The notes: a model not told the origin generated them from the letters alone. Numbered from the stretch's first letter, positions 7,246 to 15,824 are shown. The stretch: 64,000 nucleotides of DNA from JANWHQ01 sp963775275 (GCA_963775275.1 CAVZII010000005.1:496001-560000), one strand, 5' to 3'. Translations and numbers: made by a program.

Positions 7246-8945
7246 TCACGCGAACACCCCGTGGAGCCACCAGGAGGGGGGGCGGGTTTCGTCTTCGCGG
7301 GCGTAGAGGCCTTCGCGGAAGAGCCAGTACCTGAGGCCCTGATCATCCTCGACGCGGTAGTAGTCGCGGGTGCGGGCTTCGCGGGGGCCGGCGGCGGGGC
7401 GCCACCATTCGGGGGCCAGCCGCTCGGGGCCCTCGGCGCGGGTCACCCGTCGCGTCACCCGCCGCCAGACGAAGCGCACGGGCGCGCTGTCGGGAAGCTC
7501 GGCCACGGTCTCGATCGGCTCGGGGGGATCGAGCAGGAAGAGGGGGCGGGGATGGTCCTCCCCCGCTTGCGGGGGAGGTGTTCCCCGGACTTGATCCGGG
7601 GGACGGAGGGGGTCGACGCAGGCGCGGCGCTTGATCCCGGCCCCCTCCACCGCTTCGCGGTCCCCCTCCCCCAAAGGGGGAGGATGGGCCCCGCCCCCTC
7701 CGGTCCTACGGACCACCTTCCCCGCGAGCGGGGGAGGACCTGGGAGCCACGCTTCGCTGCGTTCGGGGGTGTGGCTTTCGGCGAGGGCCGGGATGCAGCG
7801 CGGTTCCTTCGCCGAGCTTGGCCTCGATGCCGGTCGATCAGGGCGGCCAGGGCTTCGCCGCGGGCGGAGGCGGCGGCGGGGTCGAGGTCGCCCTGGCGGG
7901 CGGCGCGGGTCTCGGCCTTGGCGGCGGTCAGCATCAGGGCGTCGACGCCGAAGCCGAGGTCGAGCCGTTCGAGGCCGCGCTCCTTCAGGAGGCGCAGCAG
8001 GTGATCGGGCGACGCCTGGGGGACGCTGAGCCCGGCCTCGATGGCGGTCGTGCGCCCGTCGACGCGGAAGCCGGTCAGCACCAGCCGGCGCGCCCCCTTG
8101 CGGTCGCGCTCGAGCTGGGCGGCGAGCGCGCGGGCGAGGTCGGGCAGGGCGTGGGCCACGCCGTCGGCGTCGATCACCGGCTCGGCGAAGGCGCGCCAGG
8201 CCCGGTAGACCGGCGCGGGCCGGACCGGCTGAAGCGGCTCGTCCAGGATCCCCAGCGCCTGGTCGAAGCGGCGCACCAGCTCCAGCCCCTCCTCGCCGCG
8301 GAACCGTCGGGCGAGGCCCGCGCGCGGCAGGCCGTAGAGGTCGCCGACGCGCCTGAGGCCAAAGCGCCGCAGCAGCCGCAACGTCGGCTCCCCGAGCCGC
8401 AGGGCCTCGACCGGCAGGCCGGCCAGGGCCTCGCGCGCGCGGCCCTCGGGCGCGATCCGGTCTTCGGCGAACCTGGCCAGGGCCCAGGCGGCGCCGGGGG
8501 TATCGGCCATGGCGGCGCGGGCGGGGATGGCCGCCGCCGTCAGCCGCCGCTCGATCTCGGCGACGAGCGCGCCCTCCCCGCCGAAGAGGTGCGCGCCGCC
8601 GGTCATGTCGAGGCAGAGGCCCTCGAAGCCGGGCTGCAGGGCGTCGGCGGCCACGGCGGGGGAGAACCGCTCGGCCCAGAGGGCGAGCCGCTCCAGCCCC
8701 GCCCGCGCCTGCCCGGGCTCGGCGGGGGCGCTCTCGAGGTGCGGGATGATGGCCTTGGCGTCGGCATGGCCCTGGCCGCGGCGCAGGCCGAGCGCGCGGG
8801 CGGCCGGACTGGCCGCGCTCAGCACCAGCCCGTGGGCGGTGCGCTCCACCAGGGCGAAGGGGCCCTCAGGCGGCGCGCGCCCGGCCGCCCTGGACCAGGC
8901 CGTGATCGGCCAGTCCGGCAGCCAGACGGAGACGATGCGTCTCAT
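7246..8945 (-). pseudogene. imuB: ImuB, Y-family-like mutasome protein, split by two single-base shifts
   Basis: ImuB is the catalytically inactive Y-family homologue that links ImuA and DnaE2 to the beta clamp. From ATG 8945 (MRRIVSVWLPDWPITAWSRA) the frame is intact through LCLDMTGGAHLFGG and the little-finger-like region to ALIDR. It then shifts at ~7829-7833 to give IEAKLGEGTALH and again at ~7790-7792 to give LAESHTPERSEAW, and ends in the normal ImuB tail (TRDYYRVEDDQGLRYWLFRE...WWLHGVFA, stop 7246). Both shifts are one extra base in a G or C run, so sequencing error is likely. Between SEAWLPG and DHPRPLFLLDPPEPIE lies a block of GC-rich palindromes that would be translated in frame. 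The 5' end overlaps imuA by 80 bases. Confidence 0.85.
7556..7740. repeat. Cluster of GC-rich palindromes inside imuB
   Basis: Several hairpins are nested here: CCTCCCCCGCTTGCGGGGGAGG, CCCCGGACTTGATCCGGGG, TCCCCCAAAGGGGGAGG and CCTTCCCCGCGAGCGGGGGAGG. The block sits in the linker between the ImuB polymerase-like part and its C-terminal domain, and length conservation would keep it in frame once the two nearby single-base shifts are corrected. Confidence 0.8.
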
Positions 8946-9552
8946 GGTCCTGCTCCAGCGTCCAGGCGCCCGGCGGCCCGTCGCGGCGGCGCACCAGCTC
9001 GGCCCGAAGGCGCGCCGCGCCCGGCGCCCGGGGATCGAAGGGATGGCGCGCGCTCGCCAGCGCCGAGATGCGCCAGCGCCGGCGCGCGGCGCTGAGGCCG
9101 CCGTCGGGCGCGGCCCTCAGCAGCACCGCGACCGCGCGGCCCTCGCGGGCGGCGAAGTCGAGCCGGCGCGTGGCGGTGAAGGACGGGGCGAGGACGGTCC
9201 CGACCGCGCCCTTCACGGCTCCGGACTTCAGCGCCTCCTCCAGCGCCCAGAGCGCCGCCTCGTCGCGCTCGGCGCGCACCAGCAGCACCTCGCCGGCGCC
9301 GAGGCCGAGCAGGCCGCGCACGCTGAGCCTGCCCCGCTCGCGCTCCCAGGCGCGGGTCGCGACGAAGACCACCGGCCTGGGGTCGTCCCCGGCGCCCGCG
9401 CGATGCAGGGCGAAGGCCGCCGCCGGGGCCCAGTCGCGCGCCTCGGCCCCCGCCGCCTCCTCCAGCCCCGGCGCGGCCGCGGGATAGCCGTCCTCGCCCC
9501 GGGGCGAGGGGATCAGGGCGGCGAGGCGGACGGGGGGCGGGACGGCGGGCAT
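8866..9552 (-). CDS. imuA: ImuA, RecA-like mutasome protein
   Basis: A 228-residue member of the ImuA/SulA-like family that acts with ImuB and DnaE2 in damage-induced mutagenesis. The start is ATG 9552 (MPAVPPPVRLAALIP). Recognisable parts are the RecA-like core (RPVVFVATRAWERERGRLS, GEVLLVRAERDEAALWALEEAL) and the C-terminal WTLEQDHETHRLRLAAGLAD ending typical of ImuA, here partly overlapped by the imuB start. It is the first gene of the imuA-imuB-dnaE2 operon, and a LexA-type site lies 16 bases upstream. Confidence 0.88.
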   Translation of the reverse strand: MPAVPPPVRLAALIPSPRGEDGYPAAAPGLEEAAGAEARDWAPAAAFALHRAGAGDDPRPVVFVATRAWERERGRLSVRGLLGLGAGEVLLVRAERDEAALWALEEALKSGAVKGAVGTVLAPSFTATRRLDFAAREGRAVAVLLRAAPDGGLSAARRRWRISALASARHPFDPRAPGAARLRAELVRRRDGPPGAWTLEQDHETHRLRLAAGLADHGLVQGGRARAA

Positions 9553-9567
9553 GGGAGGAACGACTAT

Positions 9568-9582
9568 GTTCTCAATTTGTTC
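9568..9582. promoter_or_regulatory. SOS box (LexA operator) upstream of imuA
   Basis: GTTCTCAATTTGTTC fits exactly the GTTC-N7-GTTC direct-repeat LexA operator known from Alphaproteobacteria. It lies 16 bases upstream of the imuA ATG, where a repressor would block the promoter or start. It also lies ~200 bases upstream of the divergent LuxR-type gene. Confidence 0.9.
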
Positions 9583-9781
9583 TCATGCCGGCGAAGAGTC
9601 AATCTGCTGTCGCGAGCGGTGGCGACGCAGCAATCCTGGGGGAGTTGATAAGCCGCACGCGGGGCTCCGGCCGCAGGGGGTCATCGACAGACTGGGCTCC
9701 CCACGCCTTATCTGCGTGGCGGGGCGACGAAAGCGTCTTGGGCCCTGGCGTCGCCCAGGCGGGGGTGTGAATAGAGGGGGG

Positions 9782-10966
9782 ATGGGCGAGCTGATCTCCG
9801 AGATCTACGGGTGCGCTGAAGCTCCCGCGCGCTGGCGGAACGTCCTGGACGAGGTCTGCGGGCGCATGCAGGTGCGCAGCGCCGTCGTCCAGGTGCTGGA
9901 AGAGCGGGCGGGCCGGTACGCCCGGGTCTGGGAAGCCCGGGACTCCTACTCCGCCGCGAACGGCGAACACCATGACCGCCTGCTGAACAACGACCAGAAC
10001 CCGCGGCTGCGCAACGCCTATGGCCGCCCTTCCCCTGACGCCCTGGGGGTCATCAGGGACGAGGACGTGTTCGATGCGGGATCACCCGAGCTGGCGGAGC
10101 TCCGGGCGCGGCTGGCCGCGCTGGACTTTGGAGACAGCATCCGCAGCGGCGCCGAGCTCTCGCCCCGGCGGTTCATCGCCTTCGTGGTGCATCGCTCGGC
10201 CGCGGCGCGCGAGGCGATCGGCGCGGAAGAGCAGGCGCTGATGATCACGCTGCTGCCGCACATCCGTCAGAGCGTGCGCCTGATGGACAAGCTCCACAGC
10301 GCCAGGCTCCACGGCGCGGTGCTGGCCGACGCCGTCGATCACCTGGCCCCTGGACTCCTGCTGTGCGATCGCGACGGGCGGGTGCAGTGGAGCAACGACG
10401 CCGCGGACGCGATCCTGGAGCGATCGCCCCATGTCGCCCGCCTGGCGGACCGCCTGTGGGCGCCCGCCTCCGCCGGGCGCGCCGCCCTGGCCGCCATGCT
10501 GGCGAAAGCCGCGGACGGGCCCCCAGGCAAGGCCGGCAAGCCGCTTCAGCTCACGCTCGGCGGCTCGCACGCGCAGGACATGGTCCAGCTCCTGGCCCTG
10601 CCCGCAGGCTCGGCGGCGGAGCCGTCCGCACTCGGCTCGAGGCCGGCCGTGGCGCTGCTCCTGTGCGAGCCCGACCGCCGGTTCGGCCTGTCCCCCGCGT
10701 CCCTGGCGGATCTGTTCGGTCTTTCACCCGCCGAAGCGCGGCTGACGGCAGGCCTGTGCGACGGCCTCTCGCTGGCCGACTACGCGCGATCGCGCGGCAT
10801 CTCGGTCGGCACGGCCCGCATCCAGCTGAAGCGGGCGCTCGCCAAGACCAACTCCCACCGGCAGTCGGAGCTGGTCCGGCGCGTCTATGCCTCCGTCGCC
10901 GCCCACCTGCGCACGCCGTCCGAGGTCGACCCGCGCGCGCCGCGTCGCTCCTCCCCGCGCGCCTGA
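9782..10966 (+). CDS. LuxR-type helix-turn-helix transcriptional regulator
   Basis: A 394-residue protein from ATG 9782, which has a GA/G-rich ribosome site (AGAGGGGGG) just upstream. The frame is open to 9551, but that would overlap the imuA start and SOS box and adds only low-complexity sequence. The C-terminus carries a LuxR HTH: FGLSPAEARLTAGLCDGLS, then GISVGTARIQLKRALAKTNS and SELVRRV. The middle (AVDHLAPGLLLCDRDGRVQWSNDAA) resembles a PAS sensory domain. It is transcribed divergently from the mutasome operon. Ligand and targets are unknown. Confidence 0.8.
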   Translation: MGELISEIYGCAEAPARWRNVLDEVCGRMQVRSAVVQVLEERAGRYARVWEARDSYSAANGEHHDRLLNNDQNPRLRNAYGRPSPDALGVIRDEDVFDAGSPELAELRARLAALDFGDSIRSGAELSPRRFIAFVVHRSAAAREAIGAEEQALMITLLPHIRQSVRLMDKLHSARLHGAVLADAVDHLAPGLLLCDRDGRVQWSNDAADAILERSPHVARLADRLWAPASAGRAALAAMLAKAADGPPGKAGKPLQLTLGGSHAQDMVQLLALPAGSAAEPSALGSRPAVALLLCEPDRRFGLSPASLADLFGLSPAEARLTAGLCDGLSLADYARSRGISVGTARIQLKRALAKTNSHRQSELVRRVYASVAAHLRTPSEVDPRAPRRSSPRA

Positions 10967-11138
10967 TCCCCGCTCATTTTCGGGACCGGATATCCCAAAT
11001 GGGAGCTGATCTGCGATCACGCCCGCCCCTAACGTCCGAGCGTCCGACGTCCGTGCGCGTCTGCGCCCTGCGTCCGGCGCGCAGGCCCGCCGCTGCAACC
11101 GGAGAGACGCGCGGAGGGAGAGGGAGCTGGAGGTGAAC

Positions 11139-12356
11139 ATGCCCGGTCTTCGAAGCGCCCTGTGCGCCGTCGCCGCCCTGGCGCCGCTCTGCGCCTACGC
11201 CTATCCGGCGCCGCCGCCCGATCCGTCGCTGCCCCGATCGACGGTCCCGGTCGCGATCCAGGACCTCAGGCGCAAGATGAACGATGCGGACGTCAACGCG
11301 CTCACGTTCCACAACATGGACGAGCTGTTCACCACGAGAACCGTCGCGCGGTCCGGGCCGGTGTGGGCGCTGCCGAGGGCCGATCACCCGCTCGATTTCA
11401 CCTACGAATACGGCGGCCGGCGCTACACGCCCGAACAGTTCCTGGACCGGACCTACACCAACGCCCTGCTGGTGATGAAGGACGGCCGGATCGTCTCGGA
11501 GATCTACCGCAACAACACCAACGACCGGACGCGCTTCATCGGCTGGTCCATGACCAAGTCGATCACCTCGATCCTGATCGGGTGCGCGCTGCAGGAGGGG
11601 CGGATCAGGTCGCTCGACGACCAGATCACGGCCTATCTGCCGGAGCTGAAGGGCGGCGGCTACGACGGGGCGAGCATCCGCCAGATCCTGCAGATGCGCT
11701 CGGGCGTGGATTACGAGGAGCGCTACGACTTCGGCCATCCGGGGATGGCCGCCAACAACCACGAGCACTCGCTGGTCGAGAACGTGACCCGGTTCGCGGA
11801 CGTGGCGCGGACCATCAAGCGGGCCCATCCGCCGGGGCAGGTCTGGCAATACAAGACCTTGGACACCGCCGTCCTCGGCTGGCTGCTGGAGCGGGTCTCG
11901 GGCGGCAGCACCATCGCCGCCTATGCCGCACAGCGCCTGTGGGAGCCGCTGGGCGCCGAACGCGACGGCTTCTTCATCATGGACGGACCGCCCGGGATCG
12001 GGCGCGAGTTCAACGGCGCGGGCTTCAACGCGACCCTGCGCGATTTCGCGCGGATCGGCCAGATGATGCTGCAGGACGGCGAGGCGAACGGGCGCCGGAT
12101 CGTCCCCGCCGACTGGGTGCGCGAGTTCACGCACGCGATCGCGGGTCCGGGACCGGGCCCGGGCTACGGCTATCAGTGGTGGGTCCCGAACGATCATTCG
12201 TTCCAGGCCCTGGGGCTGCAGGGCCAGTTCATCTTCGTGGACCGCGCCACGCGCACCGTGGTGGTCAAGCTCAGCTACTTCCCGCCGGACGGAGACGCCG
12301 CGGAGGCCGAGACGGCGGCGTTCATGGAGGCCGCTTCGGCCTGGACTCCCCGCTGA
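11139..12356 (+). CDS. Secreted serine hydrolase, beta-lactamase class C / NylB-like
   Basis: A 405-residue protein with a Sec signal peptide (PGLRSALCAVAALAPLCAYA). The SxxK nucleophile motif is SMTK at residues 137-140 in the context FIGWSMTKSITSILIG, typical of 6-aminohexanoate-dimer hydrolase/EstB-like enzymes rather than true AmpC. The second motif region is WQYKTLDTAVLGWLLE, and a late GYGYQWW block follows the family pattern. ATG 11139 is preferred over GTG 11133 because GGAGG lies five bases before it. It probably hydrolyses an ester or amide in the periplasm, substrate unknown. It stands alone between the LuxR gene and the AT-richer island. Confidence 0.85.
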   Translation: MPGLRSALCAVAALAPLCAYAYPAPPPDPSLPRSTVPVAIQDLRRKMNDADVNALTFHNMDELFTTRTVARSGPVWALPRADHPLDFTYEYGGRRYTPEQFLDRTYTNALLVMKDGRIVSEIYRNNTNDRTRFIGWSMTKSITSILIGCALQEGRIRSLDDQITAYLPELKGGGYDGASIRQILQMRSGVDYEERYDFGHPGMAANNHEHSLVENVTRFADVARTIKRAHPPGQVWQYKTLDTAVLGWLLERVSGGSTIAAYAAQRLWEPLGAERDGFFIMDGPPGIGREFNGAGFNATLRDFARIGQMMLQDGEANGRRIVPADWVREFTHAIAGPGPGPGYGYQWWVPNDHSFQALGLQGQFIFVDRATRTVVVKLSYFPPDGDAAEAETAAFMEAASAWTPR

Positions 12357-12603
12357 CCGGCCGCCCCTTCGACCGGATTGACGGGGCGCGCCGAGCGATG
12401 GCGCACGTCCATGGGGCCGTGGCCGGCGCCCGCGCCCGGCCGGCGGTCCGGGACCGGAGCGGCGCTCCAGGGACTTAATTCGTGGCGTTTCCTAACAGCG
12501 AAACGGGCTCGGATGGGGTGGCCGACATGGCCTCGAGAACGGGTGTGTTCCTTCTTAATTCTCATTACGCCGAGGGATCGATCCGGTTGACGTACCAGTC
12601 ACT
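12357..12603. other. Intergenic stretch at left edge of AT-richer patch
   Basis: The sequence changes character around 12480, from high-GC host DNA to more balanced composition. Short open frames exist here but none has a convincing start or family resemblance. No gene is called. Confidence 0.4.
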
Positions 12604-13142
12604 ATGGCTAGGATTCGTCAAACCAAGGATGCGCTCCCCTTCGCCTTTCGGTCGCCGCAGCACGGGTCGGACGGAGATGCGGAGAGGCCTCCTGTGGCCG
12701 ATGCCGAAGACCTTGATTGGGATACCTACGAGGCTCCGCGCGCCTTGATCCTTGGACGCCGTCTTGAGGGCGGTCCGGGAGCATGGTGCTTTGTGCTGGG
12801 AACCGAAACCAAAGCGATCAGTCCCGACCTGACTACTCGCCTAGTCGATCGCGGCCACGTGGCAGAGTCCACCTTACCCGGACGCCTGACTCTCGATATT
12901 ACTGTTGCTGGCCGCGAAGCGTTCCGGGCACGTACCGAACTCATGGCCAGGGATGGTTTGAGGTGGCTGAGCGCTTCCAATGGACAGGCGACAAACTCAC
13001 ATTCGCTGAGCTGATCGACTTCGCACGTTACATCGCTCAAGAGGTCGATTGCGAGACTGCCCGGTTTACGAATGCAATATGCACGAAGATTATCGATCAT
13101 TTCTTAGGGATCGATTGCGTTACCGACAGCACGCATCTCTAA
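12604..13142 (+). pseudogene. Hypothetical protein, probably one gene split by a frameshift
   Basis: From ATG 12604 the frame reads MARIRQTKDALPFAF...RALILGRRLEGGPGAWCFVLG...LTLDITVAGREAFRARTEL. Around 12950-12960 the plausible protein continues one frame over as GWFEVAERFQWTGDKLTFAELIDFARYIAQEV...FTNAICTKIIDHF to the TAA at 13142. In the original frame the sequence degenerates and stops at 13014. No family was recognised. It lies in the AT-richer patch directly before the PD-(D/E)xK-like gene, with overlapping ends. Two separate small genes are also possible. Confidence 0.45.
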
Positions 13143-13810
13143 AAGGCGATCCGCGCTCTTATCTCCATCCACACTTTCGTGAAGATGGTCGGGCAGCTAC
13201 GTACAGCATACGCATAGTAAACCTGGCTGAAATGCTATATAATCTTCAGTATTCCGAAGGTATAGAACTGTGCATTAATCAACTTGCCACCGGACATATA
13301 GAATCCGGGCTGGCCGAAATGCAAATCGGCATGATGCTTCATCAAGCTGAGATGTCTTTTCGGTACATTGATAGAACCAGCGCCCCAGGCCGGGTCTATG
13401 ATTTGGAAATATTGCGAAGGGACGAGAGTGTATGTTGCGCCGAGGTCAAGTGCAAAGAGGAAGCAACGGACCTGTCAGTTGAGACGGTCAGAAATTCTCT
13501 TAAGGATGCGAGGGAACAACTTCCGGCGGGTCGGGACGGAATTATATTTGTCAGAACGCCACAGGCATGGGTGTCAGCGACTGAAACAACGGTGATTCTC
13601 CCACCAGAGATCGCCGCAGCGACCAATGATTTCTTGCGCAGTACGGGCCGAGTGGCATTCGTAATCTTCTACGTGTTTCATTTGACGGAGTTCCACGATC
13701 ACGTGCTCAACCGTCACGCGCTAACTGAGTTCAAAGAATCGACGCTTGGCGGCCCGACCCGATTGGGAAGGCAATTTCTTTCCGCCCGATCCAAATTACA
13801 AATGGACTAG
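13079..13810 (+). CDS. Hypothetical protein with PD-(D/E)xK-like nuclease motif
   Basis: A 243-residue protein from ATG 13079 (MHEDYRSFLRDRLRYRQHAS). The segment VYDLEILRRDESVCCAEVKCKE around residues 123-144 has the spacing D...(E)xK of the PD-(D/E)xK nuclease superfamily, preceded by a helix with conserved acidic residues (LAEMQIGMMLHQAEMSF). The remainder is unfamiliar. Codon use and base composition are clearly less GC-rich than the neighbours, which suggests horizontal transfer. It is followed within 200 bases by a large perfect hairpin. A DNA-cleaving or defence-related role is inference only. Confidence 0.6.
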   Translation: MHEDYRSFLRDRLRYRQHASLKGDPRSYLHPHFREDGRAATYSIRIVNLAEMLYNLQYSEGIELCINQLATGHIESGLAEMQIGMMLHQAEMSFRYIDRTSAPGRVYDLEILRRDESVCCAEVKCKEEATDLSVETVRNSLKDAREQLPAGRDGIIFVRTPQAWVSATETTVILPPEIAAATNDFLRSTGRVAFVIFYVFHLTEFHDHVLNRHALTEFKESTLGGPTRLGRQFLSARSKLQMD

Positions 13811-13843
13811 TATGATCGATCTCAGGACGCTTTGCGATCGAAG

Positions 13844-14047
13844 ATGCCAGGAAAGGCAAGGCCTATTGACGATGGCGGCAATGCAGACCAGCGCCGTGAC
13901 GCGCTGCTGCTGCGACTGCTCAAGACGCCGCCCCAGCAGCGCCCCAAGCGTGAGCGCGGGGGAATTACGGTGACAGTGCACTTAATTCATGCAACGCCGT
14001 GGATTAGCAGGCCGCCGCAAAATGAATTAAGTGCACTGTCACCGTAA
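13844..14047 (+). CDS. Possible small basic protein, tail encoded by hairpin DNA
   Basis: A 67-residue frame from ATG 13844 whose middle (RRDALLLRLLKTPPQQRPKRERG) resembles short conserved alphaproteobacterial tails ending in LLKTPPxPRPKRER. The remaining C-terminus is translated from the perfect hairpin at 13963-14049, so the natural stop may have been lost. No start-site support was seen. Possible gene remnant. Confidence 0.3.
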   Translation: MPGKARPIDDGGNADQRRDALLLRLLKTPPQQRPKRERGGITVTVHLIHATPWISRPPQNELSALSP

Positions 14048-14049
14048 TT
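13963..14049. repeat. Large perfect hairpin (28-bp arms), REP-like
   Basis: AATTACGGTGACAGTGCACT continuing to TAATTCAT (13963-13990) is exactly inverted at 14022-14049, with a ~31-base loop. This matches the structure of repetitive extragenic palindromes mobilised by IS200-like REP-associated transposases, although no such transposase is present here. A degenerate echo (AATTACGGTGATGAAATTAC) occurs at ~19175. Confidence 0.85.
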
Positions 14050-14282
14050 GTCATCCGTAATTACGTCGCTTCCACCTACCGCGCGGAACATCGGACACTG
14101 GCGAGCACCGCAATGGGTGGGGACGTGGGCGTTGACCTTGGACCGATTTCCAGACCCTCTGGCGATCGGACGGCGCCGCCGCCCCCTGGGCGGGGTTGCG
14201 TCGACCGACGGCCGGTCTGTAAGGCGGGGGGCGAGCGCGCGATCATCGTCTGCGGCGCCGATCGATGAGGCAGGGGGGAAGA

Positions 14283-14669
14283 ATGAAGATCCGATCCGTC
14301 GCCGTTGCGGCGCTCGCCGCGGGCCTGATGCTGACGGCCGGCGCCCTGCCCGCCCAGGCCCATCATTCCTTCGCCATGTTCGATATGAACACGACGAGCC
14401 AGCTCACCGGCACCTTGAAGGACGTGAACTGGAACAACCCTCACACAGCCATGATCGTGATGGTTCCCGGCGACAACGGCCAGGCCGCCGAGTGGCACTT
14501 CGAAAGCGGGCCTCCGGCGTTCATGCTGCGGGCCGGCATCAAGCGCGACGACCTGTCCGGCCGGATCGGCTCGAAGGTCACCATCACGTTCCATCCCCTG
14601 AAGGACGGCCGCACCGGCGGATCGCTGGTGGGCGTGAAGTTCGAGGATGGGGCCTCCTGGAAGCTCTAG
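14283..14669 (+). CDS. DUF6152 family secreted protein
   Basis: A 128-residue protein with signal peptide MKIRSVAVAALAAGLMLTAG and cleavage near AQA. It starts the mature chain with the family hallmark HHSFAMFD, then LTGTLKDVNWNNPHTAM, WHFESGPPAFMLRAGIKRDD and VTITFHPLKDGRTGGSL. ATG 14283 follows AGGGGGGAAGA. DUF6152 proteins are small periplasmic beta-rich proteins of unknown function. It is followed by a secreted protein of the family discussed at 14773, the same pairing as at 49186-50550. Confidence 0.85.
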   Translation: MKIRSVAVAALAAGLMLTAGALPAQAHHSFAMFDMNTTSQLTGTLKDVNWNNPHTAMIVMVPGDNGQAAEWHFESGPPAFMLRAGIKRDDLSGRIGSKVTITFHPLKDGRTGGSLVGVKFEDGASWKL

Positions 14670-14772
14670 ATTCAAACGCACGAGAGATCCAAACGCTCGA
14701 GCGCGTTCCTGTCGCAAGACCGGGTCCCACTTTTGCGGAACGCGCTCCAGCCGCCACGGCGGGGAGAGACCG

Positions 14773-15624
14773 ATGAGACACATCCGACTGTGCGCCGCGT
14801 CCGTGGCGGCGCTTTCGCTCCTGGCGCCCCTGTGCGCCGGCGCGCAACCGGCGGCGGCGGGCCCGCGCGTGTCCGACGCCGCCCTCGCCCACAGGCCCAC
14901 GCCGCGCGTCGACGGCCACCCCTCGCTGGAGGGCTACTGGTTCTCCGGCACCGGATCCATCCCGCCGTTCCAGTACGAGACCACCCGTGACGCCAAGGGC
15001 GACGTCGAGGTGAAGACGGTGCGCGATCCGAGCGCGCCGCCGAGGGTGACGAGTGCGACCCCGAGCAACCAGCCCGACTACAAGGACGAGCTGAAGCAGA
15101 AGACCAAGGACCTGTTCTTCCACGAGAACAAGACCGACAAGGTCTACAACTGCGGCCAGCCGGGGCTGCCGCGGGTGGGGGCGCCGCAACGGATCGTCCA
15201 GAACAGCAAGGAGATGGTGTTCCTCTATGCCGACCTGGCCGGCATGGTCTGGCGGCTGATCCCGATCGGCGGCAAGGCGCCGACCGGCAACGATCCGTCC
15301 TACTACGGCGACGCCGAGGCGCATTGGGACGGCGACACCTTCGTCGTGCACACGACGAACTTCAACGAGGACACCTGGCTGGGCGAATACGGCTACATCC
15401 ATTCCGACAAGATGGAGGTGACGGAGAGGCTCACCCGCGTGGGCGACACCATCCGGTACGACGTCACCGTGTCCGACCCCGGCGTCCTGAAGGCGCCCTG
15501 GGTCAAGCCGACCGTGATCATGCGTCTGGAGAAGGACAACGAGATCATCGAGCCCCCGGTCTGTCGCCTGGACCCGCTGCTGGAAGGCGACACCGACGGG
15601 CAGTTCCACATCCAGCGCTTTTGA
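14773..15624 (+). CDS. Secreted protein of unknown function, DUF6152-associated family
   Basis: A 283-residue protein from ATG 14773 (MRHIRLCAASVAALSLLAPL, signal peptide, cleavage near AGA). The mature part has HPSLEGYWFSGTGSIPPFQY near its start, then YNCGQPGLPRVGAPQRIVQN, EAHWDGDTFVVHTTNFNEDT and KMEVTERLTRVGDTIRYDVT. The order L-x-G-x-W, C-x-P-G-x-P-R, H-W-D-G-D-T, T-E-R is shared with 41281-42546, 49675-50550 and 57587-58591. No catalytic motif was recognised. It lies ~100 bases after the DUF6152 gene on the same strand, probably in one operon. Confidence 0.75.
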   Translation: MRHIRLCAASVAALSLLAPLCAGAQPAAAGPRVSDAALAHRPTPRVDGHPSLEGYWFSGTGSIPPFQYETTRDAKGDVEVKTVRDPSAPPRVTSATPSNQPDYKDELKQKTKDLFFHENKTDKVYNCGQPGLPRVGAPQRIVQNSKEMVFLYADLAGMVWRLIPIGGKAPTGNDPSYYGDAEAHWDGDTFVVHTTNFNEDTWLGEYGYIHSDKMEVTERLTRVGDTIRYDVTVSDPGVLKAPWVKPTVIMRLEKDNEIIEPPVCRLDPLLEGDTDGQFHIQRF

Positions 15625-15703
15625 GCTGAGGCCCGTTCGTCCTGGCCGGACCCACACCCTTCGGACCGGCGCCGGACCCTCTCGAGGGGTGTGAGGGGAA
15701 CAC

Positions 15704-15733
15704 AGAGAGAGAGAGAGAGAGAGAGACAGAGAG
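15704..15733 (+). repeat. AG dinucleotide microsatellite upstream of merR-type gene
   Basis: An uninterrupted AG tract of ~11.5 units (15704-15726), then C and three more AG units, lies 92 bases before the MerR-type start. Such tracts can slip during replication and, in a promoter, change spacing. That role here is inference. Confidence 0.85.
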
Positions 15734-15824
15734 CGGCCGCCGCGAACGAGCCCGCCGACGAGCTCTTGCATCGGACCTAGGGGCCGCCCTTACAGGAGCG
15801 AGGGTCCGGAACGGAAGGTCGGTT

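Noticed and set aside
9551..9781. Upstream extension of the LuxR-type gene
   Set aside because: It would start on top of the imuA start and SOS box and adds repeat-like residues. ATG 9782 has a better ribosome site and begins the folded domain.
12482..12748. Alternative start frame MAFPNSETGSDGVAD
   Set aside because: The frame at 12604 gives more protein-like sequence (ALILGRRLEGGPGAWCFVLG). The other has no support beyond being open.
15700..15735. Possible CRISPR or adapter sequence from the AG tract
   Set aside because: A simple dinucleotide repeat with no spacer structure, embedded in normal flanking sequence.
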